A DNA stretch of 64,000 nt from Pseudomonadota bacterium (GTDB lineage: Bacteria > Myxococcota_A > UBA796 > UBA9615). Numbering within the stretch: position 1 is the stretch's first letter; every line of letters starts with the position of its first letter. The stretch covers positions 1-64,000 of the forward strand of contig JAAESI010000210.1 in the NCBI GenBank assembly GCA_024229515.1, given 5' to 3'. The notes below the pieces were generated by a model. That model worked only from the letters and a program-made list of their open reading frames with translations. It was not told the DNA's origin and did no database searches. Below, in pieces: positions 1 to 7,392 of the stretch. The translations under genes were made by a program, and so were the position numbers.

Positions 1-1
1 A

Positions 2-49
2 TCGTCGCTTCGGGGGCGCCGCTCAAATGAGCGCCCCGCTCAGCGACGA
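2..49. repeat. compound hairpin at the window edge
   Basis: Outer stem of 8 bp (2-9 with 42-49), then a 4-bp G/C stem (13-16 with 34-37) and a 6-bp inner stem (20-25 with 28-33) closing on a 2-nt loop. It lies about 440 bp downstream of the minus-strand exporter gene, so it is a poor candidate for that operon's terminator. No T-run follows on either strand. Confidence 0.5.
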
Positions 50-140
50 CGTCAGGCCTGGAGCGAAACGGATGAACTGATGGAGAACGAGCAGCCGGAA
101 GGGCAGCGAACGAAAGCCCACCTCATTGACAGACGTAACT

Positions 141-167
141 CTCCAAGCGGTGCGCGGGCACCGCTCG
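141..167 (+). repeat. 27-bp inverted repeat, left arm (REP-like)
   Basis: This arm is the exact reverse complement of 348-374; the match stops at both ends. Inside the arm, 146-153 pairs with 158-165 (8-bp stem, 4-nt loop), so each copy is a palindrome on its own. Two REP-like palindromes in opposite orientation are the usual form of a BIME. No transposase is visible nearby. Confidence 0.65.
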
Positions 168-223
168 AGGCACGAGGGATTCCGTCAGGCTGAGTGCGTC
201 CGCGGTTCCGTCCAGAGGCACGC

Positions 224-264
224 CGCGGCGTCCGATCGCTGCTGCGGCATCCCCGGACGCCGCG
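224..264. repeat. 11-bp perfect stem between the repeat arms
   Basis: Positions 224-234 and 254-264 are exact reverse complements with a 19-nt loop. The stem sits between the two arms of the 27-bp inverted repeat, though not at its exact centre. A partial direct repeat (about 13 bp, around 261-273 and 293-305) follows it. Confidence 0.5.
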
Positions 265-347
265 ATCTCCCGGCCGGCCGAACCACGGATACCGCGATCT
301 CACGGTCGACCGACCGGAGGCTCCAAACAGCCAGGAACTCCAAGTCG

Positions 348-374
348 CGAGCGGTGCCCGCGCACCGCTTGGAG
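348..374 (-). repeat. 27-bp inverted repeat, right arm (REP-like)
   Basis: Exact reverse complement of 141-167, separated from it by 180 bp. The internal 8-bp stem is 350-357 with 362-369. Confidence 0.65.
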
Positions 375-488
375 CTTCTGCTGGTTCGGACTGGCAGAGC
401 ATTGGCAGCAAGGCGGTACAAAGTCAGGCAGCCGCTCAAACGTCGCGGATCTGCTCATTCCGCAAGGCACCCGGAGCTTCCTTGGCGA

Positions 489-2186
489 CTACGCGCCCTT
501 CGGGGCGCTGCGCGACGCTGATGCGTCTTGCGGCGGGCTTTCGGGCGCTTCGTGCGTCCGATGAAGGCGTCCGTCCGACAATTCGTAGGCGTCCGTCGCG
601 ATCGCCAACGGACCGGGGCGGTGACTCACCACCAGCACCGTGCGGTCCCCCGCCGCCCCCTTCAGCGACGCCAGGAACGCTTCCTCCGAGGTGGCGTCCA
701 GGTTCGCCGTGGGCTCGTCCAGCAGCAGCACCGGGGCGTCCCGCAGGAGCGCCCTCGCCAACGCGATGCGCTGACGCTCGCCGCCGCTGACGGGGCGGCC
801 TCCGTCGCCGACTTCGACCTCGAGATCGAGTTGCAGGCCGGCCGCCTTCGCGGCCGCTTCGATCGCGGGGGCCGAGGCGTCCGGGCGGGCCATCGCGATG
901 GCCGAGGCGATCGTGCCCCCGCCCAACCACGGTGCCTGGTCCACCAGCGCGAGGTGCGAGCGTCGGCTGGCCAGCGTCAGCCCCGCGGCATCGGTCCCGT
1001 TCCAGTGCACGGACCCGTCCCCCGGCCGGACGAAGCCGGCGATGACGTCCAAGAGCGTCGACTTGCCCGCCCCGCTGGGCCCCGAGATCACCACCAACGA
1101 ACCCGGCCCGGCGGTCAGCGACAGCCCGTTCAACACCGCGCGATCCCCGCGCCGAACCGCCACGTCGCGCAGCTCCAGTCGGACTCGGTCCGCTTCCAGC
1201 GCCGTCGCTCCCGCCGCGTCCTGCGGGCCCGAGGGCGTGTCCAACGCCTCGAACACCCGGCTCAGCCCGCCCCGCGCTTCCTGCCACAGCCCCGCCGCCG
1301 CCGCGATGCCCTTCAGCGGCTCGTTCAGCAGCCCCAACGCCACCAGGAACGCGAACAGCGCCCCCGCCGTGAGCGTGCCGTTCGCGACCTGCAACGAGCC
1401 GATCCCGATCACCGCCGCGATCCCGACCGCCGCCGCGAGCTCGACCGTCGGCGGACCCGCGACCCGGAACAGCGTCGACCGCAGCGCCGAGCCGACCTGG
1501 CGCTCATCCGCCCGCCGGAACTGGTCCGCCGCCGCGTCGGCCGCCCCGCTCGCCTGGATCGTGCGCAGACCCCGCAGCGCGTCGTCCGCGCCCGCGAGCA
1601 GGCCCGCCAGATCGTCCTGATGCTGCCGGGAGGTCTCCCGCGTACGCCGGCCCGTCCACGTGATCACCGCCGCCATCGGAGGCAGGGCGATGGCAGCCAA
1701 CACCGCCAGCTTCGGGGCCATCGCGAACGCCGCCGCCAGCAGCGCGATCGCCGTGAGCGGCCGCTGCACGATCGTCACCGCCGCCCCCACCGCGGTCCGG
1801 ATCTTCCCCGCGTCGTGCCCCAGGCGGGCGATCGCGTCCCCGACCCCGTCGGCCTGCAGGTCCGTCGGATCCCGCCCCAGCGAGTGCTCGAAGAGCCGCT
1901 GCCGGAGCGCCGACTCGGCTTGCAGCGCCGAGCGACGGGTCAGCCACGTGCGCCCCAGGCGCGCCGCTCCCTGCACCGCGAACAGCGCCACCACGGCGCC
2001 CGGCAGCAGCCACAGCGCCCGCCCGTCCCCCGCCGCGAGCAGTCCGTCCAGGACCTCCCTGACCAGCAGCACGACGCCTCCCCGGCAGGCGGACACCACC
2101 GCCGCGAGCACCAGGGCGAGCCCCAGCGCGGGGGCGTGGGGCCGCAGCAGCGCCGCGGTGCACCGGGCGTCGGACCTGCCGGTCAC
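489..2186 (-). CDS. ABC exporter, fused permease-ATPase (MsbA-like)
   Basis: A 565-residue half-transporter. Residues 1-310 form an ABC exporter membrane domain with several hydrophobic helices. Residues 330-565 are the ATPase: Walker A GPSGAGKST with Lys375, signature VSGGE at 466-470, Walker B VLLLDEP at 486-492. Its GTG start overlaps the stop of lpxB, so the two are translationally coupled. Together with the lpxB neighbour this suggests a lipid A or lipid exporter of the MsbA kind; the substrate cannot be read from sequence. The last codons form a small hairpin with a TTCG loop (493-508). It is the last gene of the envelope operon. Confidence 0.85.
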   Translation of the reverse strand: MTGRSDARCTAALLRPHAPALGLALVLAAVVSACRGGVVLLVREVLDGLLAAGDGRALWLLPGAVVALFAVQGAARLGRTWLTRRSALQAESALRQRLFEHSLGRDPTDLQADGVGDAIARLGHDAGKIRTAVGAAVTIVQRPLTAIALLAAAFAMAPKLAVLAAIALPPMAAVITWTGRRTRETSRQHQDDLAGLLAGADDALRGLRTIQASGAADAAADQFRRADERQVGSALRSTLFRVAGPPTVELAAAVGIAAVIGIGSLQVANGTLTAGALFAFLVALGLLNEPLKGIAAAAGLWQEARGGLSRVFEALDTPSGPQDAAGATALEADRVRLELRDVAVRRGDRAVLNGLSLTAGPGSLVVISGPSGAGKSTLLDVIAGFVRPGDGSVHWNGTDAAGLTLASRRSHLALVDQAPWLGGGTIASAIAMARPDASAPAIEAAAKAAGLQLDLEVEVGDGGRPVSGGERQRIALARALLRDAPVLLLDEPTANLDATSEEAFLASLKGAAGDRTVLVVSHRPGPLAIATDAYELSDGRLHRTHEAPESPPQDASASRSAPKGA

Positions 2187-3253
2187 AGCAGCGACTCCAG
2201 GGCCTCAGCCGCCCGCTGGGCGAACCCCGGAGGTCCCAGGATGGGGGCGAGCCGGGCAGCGATCTCGGAAGCCCGCTGGGTCGCCGCGGTGCGGTCGTGG
2301 AGGATGCGTCGCAGGTCCGCCGCGACCCCCCCCAGGTCCTGCCAGTGCTCGGGCACCGCGGTCTCCTTGAGGAGCACGTTGGGCAGCGCCGCGTAGCGGG
2401 TCTGGAGCAGCCGTCGGGCGATCCCCGCGGTCACCGGGTGGAGCTTGACGCCGACCACCGTCGGCACGCCCATCGCCGCCGCCTCCAGCGTCGCCGTGCC
2501 CGCCGCGATCACGGCTGCGTCCACGTCCGCGAGCACGTCGGTGCCGGGCTGCATGGTGAACGTGACGCCTTCGCGCTTCTTCGGCGGGTGGGGGATCCGC
2601 CACGCGACGACGATCTCCCCTTCCCTGTCCCCGAGGGCCTCCCGCGCGGCCGCCAGGAACGGCTCCAGGTGGGCCTCCACCTCGCTGGGGCGCGAACCCG
2701 GGAACACCGCGATGCGCGGGGGGCGGTCGGTGTTCGGAGCCGCCGGCCGCAGCCCCTCGCTGCAGGGGTGTCCGACCCAGTGCGCGGCCCCCCCGACGCT
2801 CCGGATCGCGTCCACCTCGAACCGGAACAGGCACAGCGTGAGGTCGACGTGCCGGGCGACGAAGTCCTTGCGGCCCGGCCGCCACGCCCAGAACTGGGGC
2901 GCCACCAGCATCACGGACCGGCGCCCCGCCTCGTGAGCCCGCTTCGCCAGCGGGAGGTGCAGGTCGGGGGCGTCGATGAAGATCGAGATGGGGGCCGCGT
3001 CGACGGCCGATCGGAGCGCTCGCCGCGCCTCCAGCAGCTGCGGAAGCCGGGGCAGCAGCTCGATGATCCCCGCGCCCGACAGCTGGGCCGCGTCCCCCAG
3101 CGGCCGGTAGACCCGCCGGGCGCGCATCGCCTCGCCGCAGTAGCCGGTCCACAGCAGGTCGGGGTGACGCTCCTCGAGCTCCGCGAGCACGAGCCCGCCG
3201 AGCGTCTCTCCGCTCGGCTCAGCGGCCGTCAGAACGCCGAGGGGTGCCTCCAT
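2183..3253 (-). CDS. lpxB: lipid-A-disaccharide synthase
   Basis: Glycosyltransferase that joins UDP-2,3-diacylglucosamine and lipid X to make the lipid A disaccharide at the inner face of the cytoplasmic membrane. The 356-residue protein has the family's N-terminal AGExSG-like segment (here AAEPSGE), the IDAPD segment near residue 92, the PQFWAW segment, and the GHP motif followed by a PGSRPSEV segment. Length is typical of the family (about 380). It sits 12 bp after fabZ and overlaps the exporter gene. In many related clusters lpxA lies between fabZ and lpxB; here it does not. Confidence 0.95.
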   Translation of the reverse strand: MEAPLGVLTAAEPSGETLGGLVLAELEERHPDLLWTGYCGEAMRARRVYRPLGDAAQLSGAGIIELLPRLPQLLEARRALRSAVDAAPISIFIDAPDLHLPLAKRAHEAGRRSVMLVAPQFWAWRPGRKDFVARHVDLTLCLFRFEVDAIRSVGGAAHWVGHPCSEGLRPAAPNTDRPPRIAVFPGSRPSEVEAHLEPFLAAAREALGDREGEIVVAWRIPHPPKKREGVTFTMQPGTDVLADVDAAVIAAGTATLEAAAMGVPTVVGVKLHPVTAGIARRLLQTRYAALPNVLLKETAVPEHWQDLGGVAADLRRILHDRTAATQRASEIAARLAPILGPPGFAQRAAEALESLL

Positions 3254-3265
3254 GAAGGAGGGACT

Positions 3266-3706
3266 CTACTGAAGCTTGTCGACGAAGGCGGCGAGGATTC
3301 CCGCCTCCGAGGCTCGCTCGCCATCGACCGTGGCGGAGCCCTTCACCTTCCAGGTCTTGCCGCGCGTCTGCACGACCGTGACCTCGAGGCGGAGCACGTC
3401 ACCGGGCACCACCTTGCGGCGGAACCGGACGCGGTCCAGCCCCATCAGGAGCACGCCGCCGCCGGACTCCTTGAGGCCGGGCTGGCTCTCGTACCCGAGG
3501 ATCGCGGCGGCCTGGGCCAGCGCTTCGATCTGCAGCACGCCGGGCATGATCGGGTCGCCCGGGAAGTGGCCCTGGGTCCAGGGCTCGTTCCAGCTGACGT
3601 TCTTGTGGGCGACGATCCGCTCGCCCGGCACCACCTCGATGACCTTGTCCACGAGCAGGAACGGGTAGCGGTGGGGAAGTACCCCGAGCAGGTCCTTCGG
3701 CTCCAT
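3266..3706 (-). CDS. fabZ: 3-hydroxyacyl-ACP dehydratase FabZ
   Basis: Dehydrates (3R)-hydroxyacyl-ACP in fatty acid elongation; the same substrate pool feeds lipid A acylation, which explains its place next to lpxB. The 146-residue hotdog-fold protein starts with the typical [11 protein letters not shown] segment and has the catalytic pair His47 (in QGHFPG) and Glu61 (in LQIEALAQ) with the normal 14-residue spacing. ATG start, 7 bp after ompH. No sign of damage. Confidence 0.95.
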   Translation of the reverse strand: MEPKDLLGVLPHRYPFLLVDKVIEVVPGERIVAHKNVSWNEPWTQGHFPGDPIMPGVLQIEALAQAAAILGYESQPGLKESGGGVLLMGLDRVRFRRKVVPGDVLRLEVTVVQTRGKTWKVKGSATVDGERASEAGILAAFVDKLQ

Positions 3707-3713
3707 CGGAGAG

Positions 3714-4223
3714 CTACTCGGCCTTGTTGTTGAAGCGCGCGATCACCTGCTCGGTGATGTCGACGGTGCCGTTGACGTACACGACGGCGGAGGCCTCGAC
3801 GATGAGGTTGTATCCGCCCTCGGCGCCGATGGTGCCAGCGACGGCGTAGAGCTTCTCGAGGATGTCCCCGGTGAGCTCCTGCTCCATCATCGCCATCGTC
3901 TGCTGCTGCTCCATCATGATCTGCTGGAACTCGATCATCTTGGCCTGGTACTCGGACTCCTTCTCGCGAAGGGCGTCAGCCGACAGCATCGGCTTCTGGG
4001 CCTCGAGATCGGCGGCCATCTGCTCGATGGCGGCGCGCTTGGCCTCCACCTCGAGGCGGGCCTGCTCGTAGCGGCCCTCCAGCGTGGCCTTGGCGGTCCT
4101 GCCCTCTTCGACCTCGTTCAGCGCGCGCTGGAAGTCGACGATGCCCAGCTTCGGACCTTCCGCGAGCGCGGGCGTGGCCATGAAGAGGGACAGAGTGGTG
4201 AGAATCAATACGAATCGAGGCAT
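3714..4223 (-). CDS. periplasmic chaperone Skp/OmpH
   Basis: About 169 residues: a signal peptide (hydrophobic LILTTLSLFMATPALA, cleavage after ALA), then a short beta start (KLGIVDFQRALNE) and a long charged coiled-coil, then a C-terminal beta strand, as in Skp. Skp holds unfolded outer membrane proteins on the way to BamA, which is encoded just upstream. The frame is open to a TTG at 4244 and an ATG at 4232, but an AGGA about 8 nt before the ATG at 4223 favours that start. The family's usual neighbour lpxD is not between this gene and fabZ. Confidence 0.9.
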   Translation of the reverse strand: MPRFVLILTTLSLFMATPALAEGPKLGIVDFQRALNEVEEGRTAKATLEGRYEQARLEVEAKRAAIEQMAADLEAQKPMLSADALREKESEYQAKMIEFQQIMMEQQQTMAMMEQELTGDILEKLYAVAGTIGAEGGYNLIVEASAVVYVNGTVDITEQVIARFNNKAE

Positions 4224-4285
4224 GGGAATCATCCTATTGAGCAAGCGCGGTGCCTATATCACACGCCGTGTAGGACCGGTTCGGT

Positions 4286-6697
4286 TTAGAAGAAGGAACC
4301 GATCGTGAATTCGAAAACCTGGGGACGCTCGCCGGGCTTCCGTCCGATGGGGAAACCCCACTCGAATCGGAGGGGTCCCATCGGAGAGCGCCACCGGATG
4401 CCGAAACCCGCGGACATGCGGATTTCGTCCGCACGAGGTGCTTCTCGTCCGTAGAGCCCGCCGAAGGCGTTGCCCGCGTCGAAGAAGATGACGCCGCGCA
4501 CCTGCGCCGGCGGGATGACGGGGAACTCGATCTCCACGTTGGAGACGAGGCTGATCGTGCCGCCGATGGCCGAGGTGCGGGAGCTGTGGTTGGGGTCGCT
4601 GTTGACGAGGTGCCGGATCTCCGGCCCCAGGCTCAGCGGGCTGAAGCCGCGGATGGAGTTGATGCCGCCGCTGCGGTACCGCTCCGTGTAGGGCACCAGG
4701 CTACCGTCCAGGCTCGTGATCCAGCCGACGCTCAGGTTGCCTCGCAGCACCACCAGCGGCGTGCCCAGCGGGTAGTAGCCGCGGATGTTGGCCTGCAGCC
4801 GAGCGAAGCGGAAGTCGCCGCCGAGGATGTTGGCGACCTGGTTCTCGTTGATGCGGAAGCCGCCCGCCACCTCCGCCGAGGTGGTGAAGTACCAGCCCTT
4901 CGTGGGCGTGATGCGGTTGTCGCGCTTGTCGACGATCACCGACAGCGTGAGGCTCGACTTGGTGCCCGACCGGTACAGCTGCCCGCCGTAGGCCTGCTTC
5001 TGGGCCGGCCGCAGGGCCGTCAGCCCGACCGTCTCCAGATTGTAGCGAAGCGAGAACTGGGCGTCGTCGCTGCCGCGGTCCAGGTAGTGGCCGAAGGCGA
5101 CGTTGAAGCCGCGCGAGAACTCGCTCAGCAGGTACGTCCGGTTGATCACGAAGACCGACATGGACGCCGTCCAACGGCTGTCCAGGAAGTACGGGTCGAA
5201 GATCTGGAAGCTGATGTTCTGCTGGCTGTTCTCGCCCCGGAAGAAGCCGCGCTCGCGCAGGTTCCGACCCAGGCTGAGGTTCGCCGACAGGGCCATCGTG
5301 TAGCCCAGGCCGAGGAAGTTGGCCCGACTCACGTTCGCGGTGAACACGAAGCTCTCGACCGAGCTGAAGCCGGCGCCCAGCGAGAAGGTGCCGGTCGGCT
5401 TCTCCGTCACGTCGATGGCGAGGTCGAGGGTGTCCCCTTCGTCGCCCCGCGGCGTCGTGATCTTGATGTCCTCGAAGTAGCCCAGCCGCTCCAGCCGACG
5501 CCGGGTCCGCTCAATCATCGTGCCGTCGAAGACCTCGCCCTCGACCAGCGGCACCTCACGGCGGATCGTCTTGTCCCACGTGGCCAGGTTGCCCGTGATG
5601 ATCACGTCCTCGAGGTGGATGAGGTTGCCCTTCTGTACGTCGAACTTCAGGTCGATGACCTTGCGATCCCGGTCCTGGCGGGGCAGCGGAATGACGTTGG
5701 CGAAGGCGAACCCCTCGGCGCTGTAGCGGTCGACGATCCGCTGCACGTCTTCGGCCACCTGCACGCGGTTGTAGACCTCGCCCGGCTCCGTCTTGACCAG
5801 CTCCTGGATGTCGTCGAACGAGATGGCCTCGCCGTCCTGCGTCACCAGCGGGTCGCCGCTGACCTCGATCGTGCCGGTGCGGTACTGCTCGCCCTCGTCG
5901 ATGTGGATCGTCACGTAGACCCAGCGCTTGTCGGGCGACAGGTAGACCTCGGGGCGGCTGACCTGCACGTCCACGTAGCCGAACGCGCTGTACAGGTACG
6001 CGATGATCTCGGTGTCGGTGTCCAACACCTCGCGGCGGTACGTGCCCGCCTGGCCGATGCCGGGGAGGATGCCCGCAGCCTTCGTCTGGAGCCGCTGCTT
6101 GAGGTAGCCGTCCTTGAGGTTCTCGTTCCCGACCAGCGCGATTTGCTTGACGAGGACCTTGCGTCCCTCGGTGATCGTGTACTTGACCGTGACCTCGTTG
6201 TTGGACTCCCCCTCCAGCGTCATGCGGATGTCCGCGAGGAAGAACCCCTTCTCCAGGTACAGTTCTTCGATCTTGCGCTGGGTGGCGGCCACGCGGGACT
6301 CGTCCAGGATGCTGAACGGCTTGACCGTCATCACCTCCTTGATGTCCTCGGTGGTGACCTTCTTGTTGCCCTCCAGCAGGACCTCGCGAACCGCCGGCTT
6401 CTCCTTGACGCGGATGATCACGACGACGCCGCCGGCGGGGTGATCATCCGCCTCGATGTCGATCTTCTTGAAGTACCGAAGCCGGTAGATGTCCTTGATC
6501 GACCGCTGGACCACGTCCTTGCGGAGGATGTCGCCGACGCCGAGATCGATGTTGTCGAGGATCGCGTCGGTCTCGACCTTGGCGTTGCCCTCGACCCGGA
6601 TCTCCTGGACCACCTGGCCCAGGGAGTGATGCGCCGAGGCGGCCGTCGGAAGCAGCAGCAGCAGCGCCGCGCAGGCGAGCGTCAGGAACCGGCTCAT
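4286..6697 (-). CDS. bamA: outer membrane assembly factor BamA
   Basis: Central subunit of the machine that folds and inserts outer membrane beta-barrels. The 803-residue precursor has a signal peptide (1-22), five POTRA-like repeats (about 28-98, 99-180, 183-268, 273-355, 358-432) and a 16-stranded barrel domain to the end. The conserved RGF of barrel loop 6 is at 683-685, and the protein ends in Phe-Phe, as expected for a barrel. Its start overlaps the lolD stop by 4 bp; ompH follows after 62 bp. Length is normal. Confidence 0.97.
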   Translation of the reverse strand: MSRFLTLACAALLLLLPTAASAHHSLGQVVQEIRVEGNAKVETDAILDNIDLGVGDILRKDVVQRSIKDIYRLRYFKKIDIEADDHPAGGVVVIIRVKEKPAVREVLLEGNKKVTTEDIKEVMTVKPFSILDESRVAATQRKIEELYLEKGFFLADIRMTLEGESNNEVTVKYTITEGRKVLVKQIALVGNENLKDGYLKQRLQTKAAGILPGIGQAGTYRREVLDTDTEIIAYLYSAFGYVDVQVSRPEVYLSPDKRWVYVTIHIDEGEQYRTGTIEVSGDPLVTQDGEAISFDDIQELVKTEPGEVYNRVQVAEDVQRIVDRYSAEGFAFANVIPLPRQDRDRKVIDLKFDVQKGNLIHLEDVIITGNLATWDKTIRREVPLVEGEVFDGTMIERTRRRLERLGYFEDIKITTPRGDEGDTLDLAIDVTEKPTGTFSLGAGFSSVESFVFTANVSRANFLGLGYTMALSANLSLGRNLRERGFFRGENSQQNISFQIFDPYFLDSRWTASMSVFVINRTYLLSEFSRGFNVAFGHYLDRGSDDAQFSLRYNLETVGLTALRPAQKQAYGGQLYRSGTKSSLTLSVIVDKRDNRITPTKGWYFTTSAEVAGGFRINENQVANILGGDFRFARLQANIRGYYPLGTPLVVLRGNLSVGWITSLDGSLVPYTERYRSGGINSIRGFSPLSLGPEIRHLVNSDPNHSSRTSAIGGTISLVSNVEIEFPVIPPAQVRGVIFFDAGNAFGGLYGREAPRADEIRMSAGFGIRWRSPMGPLRFEWGFPIGRKPGERPQVFEFTIGSFF

Positions 6698-7392
6698 GCC
6701 GCGGCTCCTTCGGTGATCGCGCCGCCTTCGATGCGCAGGCAGCGGGGCAGTTGCTGGGCCAGGGCGAGGTTGTGCGTGGCGACGATCAGCGTCGTGCCGA
6801 GCTCTTCGTTCAGTTGCAACAGCAACTCGTGGATGGCGGTGCCGGTGGCGGGATCGAGGTTGCCGGTGGGCTCGTCCGCGAGCACCAGCCGAGGCTTCAT
6901 CACCAACGCCCGCGCCAGCGCCACACGCTGCTGCTCTCCGCCGGACAGCTCTCCGGGGGCGTGGTCGGTGCGATCGGCGAGGCCGACGCGGTCCAGGAGG
7001 TCCCGGGCGGCGGTGCGCGAATCCGACATGGACATGCCCGCGATGACTGCGGGCATCATCACGTTTTCCAAAGCGGTGAACTCGGGAAGGAGGTGGTGGA
7101 ACTGGAAAATGAAGCCGATGTACCGGTTGCGGAACTCCTCTATCACATCTTCGCGCGCAGCAAGTAGAGGGCGGCCGTCGTACAGCACGGTTCCGGCGGA
7201 CGGACGGTCCAGCAGACCGACCAGCGACAGCAGGGTCGACTTGCCGCTGCCGGAGGCCCCTACCACCGCGCAGACCTCGCCCGACTCTACGGTGAGGTCG
7301 ACGCTGCGGAGCACCTCGATCCGCCGGTGCTGCATGGAGTAGGTCTTGCGTACGCCGTTCAGCTGCAGGGCCACGCCGCGGGACTCAGGCAT
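6694..7392 (-). CDS. lolD: lipoprotein-releasing ATPase LolD
   Basis: ATPase of the LolCDE-type complex that extracts lipoproteins from the inner membrane. 232 residues with Walker A GASGSGKST (45-53, Lys51), the segment FQFHHLLPEFTALENV that is characteristic of LolD, signature LSGGEQQR and Walker B LVLADEP. It overlaps the lolC/E stop by 8 bp and the bamA start by 4 bp, so all three are coupled. Confidence 0.95.
   Translation of the reverse strand: MPESRGVALQLNGVRKTYSMQHRRIEVLRSVDLTVESGEVCAVVGASGSGKSTLLSLVGLLDRPSAGTVLYDGRPLLAAREDVIEEFRNRYIGFIFQFHHLLPEFTALENVMMPAVIAGMSMSDSRTAARDLLDRVGLADRTDHAPGELSGGEQQRVALARALVMKPRLVLADEPTGNLDPATGTAIHELLLQLNEELGTTLIVATHNLALAQQLPRCLRIEGGAITEGAAA

Larger units (their letters stand above)
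1..488. other. non-coding, palindrome-rich intergenic stretch
   Basis: No open frame here looks like a protein: the frames that exist have no ribosome binding site, no recognisable motif, and run into the antisense of the ABC exporter gene. What can be seen is secondary structure: a compound hairpin at 2-49, a 27-bp perfect inverted repeat (141-167 and 348-374) whose arms are each themselves hairpins, and an 11-bp stem at 224-234/254-264. I see no T-run that would make any of these a standard terminator. It could be a REP/BIME-like element pair, a structured RNA, or the outer edge of a repeat continuing to the left of the window. Confidence 0.6.

Noticed and set aside
126..131. TTGACA in the left stretch as a promoter -35 box
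   Set aside because: No acceptable -10 box lies 15-19 bp downstream, and no gene follows on that strand.
126..790. Open frames across the left non-coding stretch with a repeated S-G-A-R-A-P-L peptide
   Set aside because: The peptide is just the translation of the 27-bp palindrome in different frames. There is no ribosome binding site or known motif, and one frame runs into the antisense of the exporter gene.
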